A stretch of 64,000 bases of DNA, taken from the NCBI GenBank assembly GCA_021209875.1, contig JAGYVD010000005.1:2170001-2234000 (forward strand), given 5' to 3'. The notes beneath the pieces are model-generated. The model was not told the origin of the DNA and did no database searches. It saw nothing but the letters and a program-made list of their open reading frames with translations. This stretch comes from Rosellinia necatrix (taxonomy: Eukaryota > Ascomycota > Sordariomycetes > Xylariales > Xylariaceae). Shown here one piece after another: positions 1 to 12,192 of this stretch. How positions within the stretch are numbered: position 1 is the stretch's first letter; each line of letters opens with the position of its first letter. Position numbers and translations under genes: made by a program.

Positions 1-2563
1 CATATGCAGAATACGGGAACGTCGTTGACGGATACGCAGAGCCACCCCCCACCGACGGCCTGTCTGTCGCCGCGAACGGTGCGGTGAAGGTCGGTTGGAA
101 CGAGCGGCTAGTCGGGTTGGCATTAGCGAACGTGGCCTGGGGTTCCTGGGGTTGATTGGCCCGTCTATCAGGGTTATTTGAGCCGCCTGCCCTTCCTAAT
201 CCAACCGCCCCGGGCCCGACACCACTCGGTGCCTGCAGACCCAGCGTTGGGCTGGCGAACGAAGCCGGGTTGATAGCGGACATCCAGATCCTCGTCTTGT
301 AAATCTTGAAGAGGTCAGTTACAAGAGAGTTGAAGTTGATGTACGAGTCCGCGAAATAATAAAATGTCAATTTCTTCCAATCCCTGTGATAGAGTCAGCA
401 ATCGCCTTCATTCCACAGGGTATCACACTTACATCTGGAATTCGGCGTCGAGAATTTCCATATTGAGACCGTGCTCCTTCACTTTCTGCATGCACATACG
501 CTTCGCCTTGGCCTCGTTCCCCTCTTTCTCGCGGAGACCATGGATCTCATGGCTCTGAGCGAGTCGTTTAATCATCTTTGGTTTCAGCTCACCCGAGTTG
601 GCTTCCTGCATATGATGTCCACTCGGAGGGCCCATTCCACCGATAGCGCTTCCTTGGAGACCATTCGACGCAGCCATCAGGCCAGCGCCGGCGCCCTCCT
701 GTGCAACAGCCGCATTTTGCGAATACATTACAAGCCACTTGTAGTGCTCTTCGGCGTAGTGTTCCTTGAGGTCTTTCGCTGTTTGCCAATCTACGCTTTC
801 CCGGGCCACCGTTCCAAGGTCCGTCCCCCGATCCGCTTCAACAATGACAAGATCACCCGGCTTCACGGTCAAGCCAGTTCCCTCTTGAATGTAGAACACA
901 TCTGCCCTCGAGCATTTGAAGAGGACGATATGCAATAGTTGATTGTGCCTTGGCTGACTCATACCATACATACTCCGATGTGGCGATGGTGGACGGTTGG
1001 GGTAACCGGGAGTCAGCCCGTATGATGGCTGGTACGGATTACTGTAGGCTGACGGGGTAATAGTCTGATGAGCGTTCGGAATATTGGGGCCGGCGGGATA
1101 ATATGATACTGCCGTCCAAGTCAGTTGAATAACGACAAGAATAGAGGGAATACATAGGACTTACCAGGGCTAGTTGTATTGAAACCAGCGGTGTCTGGGA
1201 ATCCGGCGAACTCCTGACCCTGGGTTGCGTCTGGTGAAGTTGTTTCGTGTAAGGACACGGCTTCTCCCATAGAACTTATAGATGGTTGTCGGGTGGGAAC
1301 ATCGGCGAATGAATGCCGCCGGCTCTGAGAGATATCGGCGAGTCCCCCAAACCCCAAGGAACTCTGCCAGAATGCCCTCTTCACATTCTCAAGCTTCCTA
1401 TTTTCGACCGTAGGGTACGGAGCTCGGTAAGACCCTCCATATTCGCTCATACGGCGGGCATACGCTCGCTTCATCAGATTATCTTGGCCATCATTCATCT
1501 CATCGAGTTCGTCCACCGCATAATCGGATTCTTCTGGTACTGGATCGTGAACACTATACCCATTCCCTAATCCATATGTGGCAGCGGTGGAGGCACGAGG
1601 CCTGATTCGAGAGTTTTGATATTGTTGCTGTTGCCGCAATAAGGCGTTCTCACGAGTAAGCATTTCGATCGTCTTGGCATCAGCGCTTTGTTGTTGTTGC
1701 TGTTGCTGCTGGTTTGCCTGAGCAGAGTCACTGGCGCTCTCTTCGTCATCTTCAACTTCTTTCACCTTTCCGAGGATGGCGCCTTCGCTCGACATCTCAC
1801 TTAACATACTAGGACGAGATGGGCGATGTTGAAGCCCTGGGGGACCGACAGGGCGTGCTCTCCCAGCCACTGCTGCTGCGGACGAAGGTATGGCACCAGT
1901 CGATTCTGGGTCTAATTGTCCAACAGAGTAGGACTGCGAGCGATATGTCTTCGGAGTTGGATGCAGCGGTATGGCGAAGGGAATCTGAGAGCTGGTCCCT
2001 TGTTCTCGGGGGGTGGGGGATGTTTGCGATATCGGGTTCTCATTGTTGAAAAAGGGTTGGCCGGCTGGTACAGTCGAAGTGGGAGACGGTAACACTTCTG
2101 TGAGCCGAGAGGGTGGTTCCTTTCGTTCCGATGTCCATATTCCTGTGCCCCATGGAAAAGACGGTGGCTGATGCCCGCGGCCTATTGCGCCAGAAGACGA
2201 TGAGTGTGGTGCCCATACACCAGCGCCTGTTTCAGCCGATGGGGTGCTCGGGTGAGAGGTTGTGGGGGACATAGAACTGCCTGCAAACGAACCCTTTCTT
2301 GGATGGGGAAGCGTTGCCTGAGAGGTGTCGTTCAACCAAGATGCGCGGCGGACGGGTCGCTGGGGTTGTGCGGGAACTTGGGGAACATCTTGTCGATGGT
2401 TGTCCGGCTCATCGTCCGAGCTGGCAAGAGCCTCCGAGTCTGGGGTAGACCTTCGGACATTGAGCTTGTCAAGAAGAATAGACTGCCCGCTGGGCGCAAG
2501 GGTAGCAATCACCCCCTGGCCGCCCCTCGGCGCGGATCCCGGCTTAATATTGCTAGCGCTCAT
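1..2563 (-). CDS. PSP1 C-terminal-domain protein, 3' end beyond the window
   Basis: Three exons on the minus strand: 2563..1165, 1108..433 and 383..1 (open at the edge). Introns 1109..1164 (56 nt, GTAAGT...CAG) and 384..432 (49 nt, GTAAGT...CAG) keep frame. At least 819 residues lie in the window. The N-terminal two thirds is Ser/Pro-rich and probably disordered, with a Gln run and a short coiled-coil-like stretch. Exons 2-3 carry the PSP1 C-terminal domain: CSRADVFYIQEG, VKPGDLVIVEADRG, then across the second intron KKLTFYYFADSYINFNSLV and LFKIYKTRIWM. In yeast Psp1 this domain marks a suppressor of DNA-polymerase mutations; its biochemical role is not established. The start at 2563 is the first in-frame ATG; frame stays open upstream, so an extra 5' exon is possible. 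The tail after the domain is Ala/Gly/Pro-rich. Confidence 0.88.
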
Positions 2564-3380
2564 GATCAAACATGTATGCCCTTCGGGAATATTCGAATCT
2601 TGAGCCACTTCTATCTGATCGACGATCCGAAGACGTGCACGATTCTAAACCGGGGTAAAGATGGTGCACTACGCAAGTGGATCGCGTCGACTGGGTTATC
2701 TAAAAGAAGTTTCTTGTTCGAATCTCGAAGATGTACTTTTATGGGAAGATCGATGGAGTCGTAAAGCTGCAGCGGGTGTTAGTATAACATCAAGGTGACA
2801 TCAACTGGAAGAGTTTCGCCAGCGCACTAAACGATAAGAAGATAGTAGAGCATAGGGCCAGGTTTGCTTCCCCTCTCTGTCACAGTTTCTGAGGGATGTG
2901 CAGGTGCATCGCCAGCCAGCGTCGGCTAGCTGGCCTTGTCTACATGAGATTATAGAAACCAGTAAATGCTGACGGGGCACACGCACGAAAAAGGATGGGA
3001 AAATGACCAAGGAGAAAAAGAATTCGGTATACTGACCAGTTTGGGTATTATTACGTCTATCATAGGGTATCGCGAAATCCGTCTAGCAACCGACCAGAGA
3101 TCAAGGAAAGAAAAAAGAAATGGAAAATCAGCCACGGCCGCACGTAAGAAATGCCCGGGCGAGGACGTCAATGGATTGGCCGAGGCGTCTAAGAACGCCG
3201 CGACAAGGCCGTTTCTGCCGACCTAAGGCAAAAGGAACAAAATGTGGAGGAATGTGTCAGCTGCGGAAAGCAGGTCGCAGGACGTTGTGATTTCGCGTGC
3301 CTCGTGTGGGACGGGCCGGGATAGGGCGGCCTGAAGAATATCGATATAACGAGTCTAGTACAATTGGCGTGGGCAAAACG

Positions 3381-3388
3381 TATAAATA
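3381..3388 (+). promoter_or_regulatory. TATA-like element TATAAATA
   Basis: A good TATA word on the plus strand within a CG/AT boundary. No gene is recognised downstream on the plus strand, so it may be fortuitous or mark a non-coding transcript. Confidence 0.25.
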
Positions 3389-3770
3389 GAATTATAGCGG
3401 TCGTTGGGGTGGGATGAGACGGGATGGAATAAATGAGAGGATGTGTTAGGTGGGCGTCGGTCTGCTTCCTCCTTCTTTATCTTAGTCTGCTCTCTTTCTT
3501 TCTACCCTTCTCTGTCCAGGTAGCTCTCTCTTCGAGTTGCGACGGAGCTATACGCGGCAGCCCATTGTCGAAAGGAGGTCGGATCGTCGCAAAGCTGTCG
3601 TGACAAGCGTGACGCACTTGCAGGGCAGTAGAGAACGGCTTGTCAACACGCACAACTTCGTTCGGGTGACGATTAGTCGGGGGGATTGCGACGAGACTCG
3701 CGAGAGACAAAAGGAATAAAGGGGGGGGTGGGAAGGTGGGAAAGAAGGATGGCACAAGACGAGAACAAGA

Positions 3771-3885
3771 GGTAGGTTAGGTAGGCATGTAGGCATGTAG
3801 GTATGTAGGTATGTAGGTATGCAGGTAGGGTAGAGCCTGAGGTAGGTTAGGTAGGCCAGGTAGGCCAGGTAGGCCAGGTAGGCCG
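3771..3885. repeat. Degenerate TAGG tandem repeats
   Basis: Two adjoining blocks: 8-bp units of the type GTAGGTAT/GTAGGCAT (3771-3829), then 9-bp units CCAGGTAGG (3841-3885). Both share the TAGGTA/TAGG core that recurs in other gaps of the window. Confidence 0.85.
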
Positions 3886-4459
3886 GTGATTGAGAGAGAG
3901 GGAGCGGAGCGGGGAAAGGAAAGACTTGATGAGAGGGTGTCCGCGCTGCGCAGAACAGACCTGCCTACCTGCCTGAGCCTGAGCCTGAGCCACCAGAGAA
4001 AGGGTTCCCTACACACATTGGAACTACGTCGCGCGACACCAAGACTGGGCACTTTGCACCTTGTCGTTGCTCCCGGACTACGAGGTACGCAACTAGCGTG
4101 GGCATGTATGTGTACTGGTATACGGCCGTCCAGAGCCACTACAGCACTGTGCTGCCCGCTAAGATTCGCTCGCGTCCGCTTTGTATGGGTAGGAAAATGG
4201 CTGGTGGGGAAGAGATGCAGGATATGCTTCCAAAGTTCGCTAAAGCATGCTAGCGGCGGCGGATCCATACTGTGGCCACCCCGGACAGAGACTTATTAGC
4301 TCCCTAAGGACCCCTTGTCCAGAGTCTCGCCCCAAGATGCATGTGGGGCATTGGAGAAGGAGGTACCTTAGCCACAGGTACCATACACAGAGGGTCCGAG
4401 GTACACAGGCATTAAACGGGGGGTTACCTGCCCACCTAAGCTACTCTACACTACCTAGC

Positions 4460-4510
4460 TACATACCTACATACCTACTATGTACATACCTACATACCTA
4501 CATACCTACC
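4460..4510. repeat. (CATACCTA)n microsatellite
   Basis: Eight-base units CATACCTA with one interruption (TATGTA). It is the complementary-strand version of the block at 3771. Confidence 0.85.
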
Positions 4511-7500
4511 CAAGGTGGCCCTCCCCTTCTGAGGTTACATGACAACGCTCCATGCCTCGATGTACACTGCTGTAGACAGGCATGTCATACCGAGCACAGT
4601 TGACAACACCCGAACCACACCATCATGCGACAGACGCACCTCAGACGACAATAGCTGTCACTCAGACGATGTGTATTTACGTAGCTCGTGTGTCTAATAT
4701 ATTCAGTTATGCTAGCAAGTCAATGTCAAGGGATGTGTTGGGAGTAGGCTTAGTGAGGTAATATAGCAATATAGAGAGTCAGGTGCCCTGTAGGATAGGT
4801 AATAGATACCTACCTAGGTACTCAGACGTAGTATGCGATCCTATGTTTTCCCCCAACGAACCGCCCAGCGCCTAGTATCTGCCTACGGGAGAGGGAAGTA
4901 GTGTACGGGAAGCGTTTGGGTATAGCACTTATTTTAAGAGCATATCACAAGGATGGCTTTGACAATGGGAACTACCTAGCTCGTACGGTGCAAGGCAGTC
5001 CCGGCCGTGGTTGGAGAGGCTTCCGTCGGCTGCAGACTTCATAATGCGTGTGGTAATATAAAGGAGCAGGGATGTCCACTCAATTACAGAGTGTGCTTCA
5101 CGAGCACTGATGGGCGTTACTTTAATGGGTATGATCCCCTCTTACCAATAGGCCACTTATCCATATATATACCAGCATATCTCAGGTATGGTCATACTTT
5201 ATATGTACCGTATAAGATTCACTCAAGGTAGCGTATCGTACCAAATCATTCATTTTTGTGGTAAGTTCCGCTTCTTATACTATCTGGTTTTTACCAACAT
5301 GAGGTACGTACCATAGCAGTATGATGTAGGTATGTATGTACACTACATACATACTTGTACGTGCGTTTGGCTACCTCGGTAGGAACTGAGGTTGGAATAC
5401 AACCCCCGGGCAGGCAATTGCTTAAATTTGGCGTTTCTGTCTAGGCCCGGACGTGCAAATCAAACATCGTTCGGTGTCGCCAATCCAATGTTCCTATCAC
5501 TCTTCTTGCCTCCCCGCTCTCTCCCATAAATTTCGTAAATGCTCTCTTCTGTTTCTCAATCCTATCACTTCTAGGTAATGGGATGTTTTGCGGCACTTAC
5601 TCCTTTTTCATTCCCCGTGGCCCAATTGGGTGTAGGGGTAATATAACTTTCATGCATCCTGCTGCCATAGGTGCGCTAAATTGGTGTCAACAACGCTTCT
5701 AGAAACCAACTTTTTTTTTTTTTCCCCCCAAAGCACCTCTCTTCAAATTTGACACCTGTTGATGCCCATATGCTCGCTTGCTACTGCATGTCATGTTGAT
5801 AACTCCCTACAACAGGCAAGCAAATCGGTCTAACGACGCAAGGCTCCTAGCAAATAACACCTCCAACAACGTTCGCGATCTCTCAGGACGGAGAAAACCT
5901 CGAGTATGTTCAAGGCTCGCGTGCTGCCTGTGCACTGCTCATGTGAGCATGCAGCGAAAAGAGAGCTATACAAAACAATCTGTAGTCCGCCATTTCCGTG
6001 TTGTTCCACTACACGTGCTTGTGCTTCGAGCTCCTCGAACGGCCGTCGTCGTTGCTATTGCGGCCTGCTCTCATAAGTCACGGTACCACCTACCTATCCC
6101 TCGCCAAGTCGCCATCAATATGCCAATCGGCATTTGACCTTCATGGCTGCCGTGTTTGCCTTCTAACTAGGTGACCGTCATCGAAGATTTGCTTTCCAAT
6201 GAACCCTCAACAGGCCCAGGCAACGAATGGGGGTTCTCACTGGTGGTACCCTCCATAACTTGTCAAGATAGAGGAGTGTGGCTAGCCCTACTGCATGGAT
6301 GGATGTCTGCTCGATTTCTTGATTGGGTCTCTAATCGGCCACTTAACCCGCCCAACCCAATGCATCTATTTCCAGTCGCGCCGACTGTTAACCGGCGAGA
6401 CCGGTTTACCTAACGGTGACCGACGAAGTTGGCGCGGTTCTCCCGCGTCTATGTTTCACGCATGCAAGTTCAATGGCGGTTACGCAGCTGTAGCTTTCCC
6501 CATCTCTTGATCGAGATTAGGTGCGTAAAGGTGTGCTGGGAGCCGGACAGTAATTCTCGTCCATCATATACCCAGTCCTCGGAGACCAACAACTATGCTC
6601 GTCAGGATTGCTGCAGTCTTGCGAATCCTACTTGGACTTGACAAGATGAAAGCTTGGACGTTTGAGGACACACCTGGTCGCATCCGACCCAAAGAAAACC
6701 CTCCCACAACTTTCTGGAAATGGAAGCAAGCATGGATAATTCGGGGGCTGAGGGGCTTGGAGAGAGTCTCATCACGTAAGGTATGCAAACCCGGCCAATG
6801 GCTACAACGAATCGAAAACCACCAAGCTCGACGAATACCAGGACACCCGACGCCCCATAAAAATCGTTTCTCTGGGCTGTTGTCGTTCGTGCATTAACCA
6901 ACCACGATGGACATGCCACCAGTAAGTGATGAGAAACCGTATCGCTGTTGTCCAGTGTATGAACGGCGCAGGGGCGTCTAGAGAGGCTGCATGGTATAGG
7001 GGACGCGACACCCTCAACGGAGGGGGGAGGTGTGCATGATTAAGAGCACTACCCATTATTATGGCATGTTGCCAGCGCCATGCATCCCCTAGCCGTATGT
7101 GTCCTCGTTTCTCCCTCTGCAAGCGACAGCCTAAATAGCAGGTCACCCTGTTACTGATCCACTCCAGGTCCGACGATGTTCTGCTCCAGCCTCCAGCCCC
7201 TTTTCGGAACAGCCACCCAGACCTTACAGGTGCTTCGGTTCCCAAAGTTCTGTTTGCGCGCGGCAGAGCATCTTGTTTACGCGCGAACACCCAAGGGGAC
7301 CTCGCTCATTCGTCACCACCGATCGCCGGTGATTTGCAGGGTATGTTACAAGACCTGATTCTAAATCTGCAGGAGTTCCTGTCACGTTTCTGTCATGGTT
7401 CTGTCAGGATCCTACCAGTATGAAGAGCGACAAGACGCCACTCACTCACGGTCCGAAAGCCAAGGCCCTGTGGGTAAAACTGGGGTGGCTCCGGCATTGG

Positions 7501-8188
7501 TCCTAGTCCATAATAGGCGACATAAACCTTACCCCGGATTCACCCCTCGCGATCCCTTCATCCACGGGTAGCGGGTCCAGCCTACCGTAGCACTAGGCAG
7601 TACACCACACAATCTGCACCGTACTAGCGGAACAGTATTTCATACGTCAGTACGGTGAATCCGACCGGGAGCAGGTATTTAACGTATAAGTGTACCTAAC
7701 CAACAGGCGGACAAAGAATCATGTAGTCGTTTCCGAACATACCCCAATTTACAATTTACAATCTACACGACGGTAACATTAACTTATGCACTTGGTAGTT
7801 TCAATATTCCCTATTTCCAAATTTCTCGCAGCGAATAAAAGGTATTATCCAATGCTAGTAAAAGGTAACGCATCCAAATGTGTATTGAGAGGCCTTTGGT
7901 TAGCCACGCCTTTACTTTTTTTACCTACTAGCTAAGCATCTTACTAGGAGCCTGCAGGCTATGTGACCAGGAATGCAATCGGGATTTGAAAACCATGCCG
8001 TTATTCGCCCTATACGCCCTGAGAGCTTACTTGCTATTTATATATGTATTTCAGGTGTGACGCCTCTATGACTCGCCACACGCTTCAGCGTGGTACGAAA
8101 CCCTCCTAATCGCAATTATTATTCCTCCATCGAGAAAGTCGCCCATCCATAGATAGGTGCCTAATGAGGGGTCCCAATGGGCGCCCAC

Positions 8189-8216
8189 GGACATGGACAT
8201 GGACATGGACATGGAC
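8189..8216. repeat. (GGACAT)n microsatellite
   Basis: Four and two-thirds perfect copies of GGACAT in non-coding sequence. Confidence 0.9.
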
Positions 8217-8994
8217 GCGAAGGAAACATACTGTAGGTAATCCATACAGCAAACATTTCGAGCAGGTGAGATTGGCAAATAGGATGCCACAGAGGGGCAT
8301 CGCCAGGCCATGCAGCTTGACGTACGACAGCTGCTTCTGTGCGGGGGCGGGGGACACTAACTGGCCTATTAGGAGATCAAAAGGCAAAAAAAGCTTCAAT
8401 TCGTCCGCAACCCATGTGACCAGATGAAAGAGCACACCCTGCTCACCACGACCACACCGGTCAGAACTACCCCATTGCCCTCCCGGCAGGCCTACCTCAG
8501 CATCCCTTACAGAGACCGCACGCCATCGAATCAGGGAGGCCGGGCCACGCGGGGCTAATTCCCAAAGCTACTGCATGATGCCGGCGACTGGACTGACCCA
8601 TGCGTCATCCTGTCATGCTACGGCCCACGGCCAAATTGAAAAAGACAGGTCGAGATGCTCAACACCCTTCTTGCGCCAAGCATTCGTCCGAGTCGCATAA
8701 GAAGACGTTGGGGAGGAGTTATGCTCCTCGGTCGCCACCGTCTAACACCCTCCAACAGAGCCCATAGTAGAAATGATCCCCCGCAAATTCGGTTCTCCAA
8801 CTGCTCGCGCGAGGCGATCACAGTCGGACGGCGTTTTCCAAACCTTATTCTAGTGAGTACCGCTCGACTTCAGGGAAGATGCCTCCCGTCTCTGGTCACC
8901 AAGCAACGGCACAGGCAGCATTTCTAGATTTGGGCCAAACAAAGCCGAAGAGGCATCACGTCGAATTTATACAGTGTATGTATTGGATGCTCAC

Positions 8995-10156
8995 CTATCC
9001 CGGGACAGAGTCTAGGGATCCCTTCCCCGGTGTCGTTGGGGCGGCATCCGGTCCTTTCTGTGCACGTAGTTTCTCCTCAAACTTTGCGAACTCCTTCGCG
9101 GAGACCTCCTCTTCCTGGTCCATCACTTGCTGTACGCCCTTGACTTCCTCGATCTGCAGAAAACCCGGTCAGCGCCATGTATACAACATCAGAGGGAGGA
9201 AAGTAACGCGATAAGCTCACGTCAAGGGAGATGGTAGCTCAAGCACTAAAAGGGCGTCGTATGACTTCATGACTCGCGCAAACAAAAGCGCCCGACCAAT
9301 GCGGGCAGAGGCAGACTTGTAGGAAACTCACGTAGTGCATCAACATCCCCTCGATTCCGTTCTGTAATGTGACGGTACTGGAGTCGCAGGTCCGGCAAGC
9401 ACCTCTCAACTTCAGCATGACGTAACCGTTCTCGAACCCGCGGAACTCAATATCACCACCGTCCTCCTGGATGGCGGGGCGTATGCGGGTCTCGAGGAGC
9501 TCCTTGATCATCCCGATGACTTCATCGTCATTCTCGTCGTAGGCCAAGCTATCGCGCTCGACCTCCTGCCCATGACTCTCTTCGCCGGGTGTTGCAGAGG
9601 CCGACCCAACCCCTTCCTTCACCGCGACCAGCTTCTGGTCCGACGATATGGCCTCGGTGATGAGGCTAAAGATCTCGGGTCGGATATGCGCCCAGTTAGC
9701 GTCCGGCGCCTTGGTGACGGTAATGAAATCGGCCCCGTAAAACACCGAGGTCACGCCGTCCGTGTTCATGAGCTGTGCGGCGAGCGGCGAGGGATATGGC
9801 GGCGCAATCGTGCTCCGCGCGTTCAAGTACTCGATGAAAGGGATGCCCACCTCGGGCGGTATCACCGGGTGGTTCGGCAGGAATTTCAGCGCATCGGGAT
9901 TTGGTGTGTTTTCTGTTTGGATGAAGATGCTGCGAGAGCCGCGGGGTATCGAGGAGGATAGGACGAGGGGCGAGGCTGTCGGCGAGGAAAGTGTCGGGCG
10001 CCGTCGCGATATGTGGCCAGGAGGTCTTGTGCTTGTGTGCGCACTTCGCGCTGCGACGGCTTCGTAGAGCCGATTGCATCGCTCAGTGCGAATCCGTCGG
10101 GTGGTGGCTGAAAACAGATCGGCTACTGCCGGGCGAAGAAGTCGCGCAGAAGGCAT
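8995..10156 (-). CDS. NFU1: Mitochondrial iron-sulfur scaffold/transfer protein NFU1
   Basis: Two exons, 10156..9332 and 9153..8995, with a 178-nt phase-0 intron (GTGAGT...TTTCTGCAG); 327 residues. Residues 1-70 are Arg/Ser/Ala-rich and poor in acidic residues, as in mitochondrial presequences. An Nfu N-terminal domain follows (IFIQTENTPNPDALKF, about 77-165), then the NifU C-terminal domain (about 205-290) with the cluster-binding CRTC motif at C254 and C257 and RPAIQEDGGDIEF before it. In this family two subunits bind a [4Fe-4S] cluster through the CxxC and pass it to lipoyl synthase and other mitochondrial enzymes. The second exon encodes the end of that domain (IEEVKGVQQV) and a charged tail. 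The ATG at 10156 is preferred because the presequence begins there; no ATG-led longer form is clearly better. Confidence 0.95.
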
Positions 10157-11560
10157 ATCAACTACCGCTGGCCACCGTACACGCGTAGATGTAAGTATGC
10201 ATATATGTTCGATATATATATAATCGATAACCACGGGGAGGCGGGGGAGGATACAATTTAGGTCGAGGTCGAGTCGCCTTTCCTTGTTATGGAGAGGTTG
10301 GCCACAAGAACAATGCCTCTATTGCCAATTCCAAAGATCTTATTGTTGGCTGCAAAGAGGTGATAAGATAAGCCGAGCAACGGAGCTTATAAAGCAGTGG
10401 GTGGCGATGACGCAGGGAACTGCCGAAAATTCGGGAATGTACATAACTACAACAAATCAACTGCGACGTTTTGACAATCATGTAGTACCCAGCCGATGTC
10501 AGGTGGCGGTCACGGTCCCAACACTTCAACAGGCAACATGCGCGACCGTTCTAAACATACTGATAGTTAGTCACCCGCGAAGATCTAACGTGTAACGATG
10601 ACAATACGAGTATAGCCATATAATATAAGAATTCTATAATTCCACAGAGATGTAAACTACCTACCTACTACTCAATTTCTGGCCTGAATTGACTTTGCCA
10701 CGTAGGTACCTAACTAAGCTTTATCGTCAATGCTGACGTGAGTCAACAGGTGTCAACAGCTGGAGCCAGCTCAGCCCACTCCCTATTAGCATCGTCCCGT
10801 CCAATCAAGACGGTTCGAGACCATTAGCCATTGTATAAGCTTGGCGAGGCGATATAGGACTATCAACATTCACTTCGCGACTTAACGAGAAGTGTTCAGT
10901 TTCTTGTTGCACCCTCTTTCCATCACTCCATCACTCCATCACTCTGTATCATCCCCCGTGCTTATAAGACATCGCTTTCCCCCGTCCACGGTTTCTCAAC
11001 GTCCTTCTACATCAACCGACAAAATACATACACATACATCCATCCACCCATGCCAATAAATACCCTTCCGGTGCTACTTCACGTATACATACTTGTATGC
11101 TGCCGGCCGTGACAAGCGCTCTCGGCCTTGTCCAATTAATTATAAGCGAATCGTCCGTATAGCTTTCTGAGCCATCATTACCGGATTGACAGGGGAACGA
11201 AGCCTGTCACCCAGGCCCTAGCAACCCCTCTGCGCTGTCCCTTGGGTAGAGCAAGCCAGTTCACCGAGTCGGAAAGTGGTACTCGGCATATCGCCCTTAC
11301 TGCAAAAGCCTCACCGTGTTTCCTTGGTTGTCCCTCTTGTTTCCCACAAAGGCCCAGAATTTTCATGAGATCGAACCCAGCAGCAATCGTACCCTTGCTT
11401 GCTAGTCTTATCAAGGTATGCTAATCCGAGATCCATTTTATGCTTCTCTTCTGATAATAATAATTCATTTAAATCCAGATATAGGGCCGTTACGTCCCTC
11501 CCGGCTTATCAAGTACATAGCTTGGAACACGCGTGTTCTGTACTGAAGGCTCCTGCAACC
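10157..11560. other. Intergenic: NFU1 promoter and upstream region of the HIT-finger gene
   Basis: Divergent gap of 1.4 kb. The left side should hold the NFU1 promoter. Around 10905-11050 there is a pyrimidine-rich block with three CATCACTC units and a TATAAG word, looking like a plus-strand core promoter. A 20-codon ORF starts at 11049. TACCTA words occur near 10665 and 10705. Confidence 0.5.
10962..10968 (+). promoter_or_regulatory. TATA-like element upstream of HIT-finger gene
   Basis: TTATAAG follows a CT-rich stretch with three CATCACTC repeats and precedes an A/C-rich leader-like stretch. It lies about 600 bp before the HIT-finger start codon, which would imply a long leader containing a short upstream ORF (11049-11111). 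Confidence 0.35.
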
Positions 11561-12192
11561 ATGCCAGCCACGCGTCCCCCATGTATCATCTGTAATACGG
11601 TCGAGGGCAAATACAGATGCCCCCGTTGCGACGCATTCACGTAAGTATCAAATCGAATTGTCCCCATAATCGGACCGCACTAACAAGTGGTTGGGCCAGT
11701 TGCGCTTTAAAATGCTCCCGAGAGCATCGCGACAACCACCCAGTTGTCGAGGAGAGGCTAAGACCATTGAATAGCGCCGATATAGCCCCAGCAGTGCAGC
11801 CTCCTCATTCGGAGCAGCAGCCCCCTGCCAAATTATCCGACATTGTTGATACGACAGAGTATAAGACACTCCTTCGGCGCTATCCAGACCTAGAGAAATA
11901 TCTCTGGAGTATCGCCACAGCTACGGACCCGCCCAAGCACAACCAAGGCGGCACCATGCCTCGCAAGGTGAATCAGCCATGGACACAAGAAGTGGGCATG
12001 ACTAAAGCGGTTCAACTTGTACAGTCCATCAAGGCATCTCCTGGGGACGTTAGGGACGCTCTCCGGGAGTTTAGCGACTTGGTTTCCATCTTCAAGGCTA
12101 GAATACAGGTGCATGATGATCAGTTACGAAAACAACGTGCGCAAGAAGACGCTCGCATTATTAGCAGCCTCCTACGCGACGAGAAGTCCTAG
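11561..12192 (+). CDS. HIT-type zinc-finger protein
   Basis: Two exons, 11561..11640 and 11700..12192, with a 59-nt intron (GTAAGT, branch CACTAAC, acceptor CCAG) that splits the Thr codon just before Cys28; 190 residues. The whole zf-HIT motif is at the N-terminus: C8-x2-C11-x8-C20-x2-C23-x4-C28-x3-C32-x3-H36-x3-H40, a treble-clef pair of zinc sites. The remainder is mostly helical and charged with no second domain I recognise. Small zf-HIT proteins such as yeast Hit1 and human ZNHIT3 act in box C/D snoRNP assembly, which fits the size and N-terminal finger; orthology is an inference. The intron is required: without it the ligands C28-H40 are out of frame. Confidence 0.9.

Larger units (their letters stand above)
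2564..8994. other. Intergenic region between PSP1-domain gene and NFU1
   Basis: No supported gene in 6.4 kb. The right part of the PSP1-domain promoter lies just above 2563. The rest holds TAGG- and TACC-type repeats (3771-3885, 4460-4510), a TATA-like word on the plus strand at 3381, a hexamer repeat at 8189-8216 and scattered TACCTA/TAGGTA words near 4800 and 5300. Open frames here are short, lack recognisable motifs and lack paired splice signals. Confidence 0.6.

Noticed and set aside
6802..7290. Minus-strand frame of 162 codons
   Set aside because: No motif, random-like composition and overlapping frames of similar length on the other strand.
11360..11385. Possible T-loop (minus strand GGGTTCGAT)
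   Set aside because: The flanking bases do not pair and no cloverleaf can be drawn.
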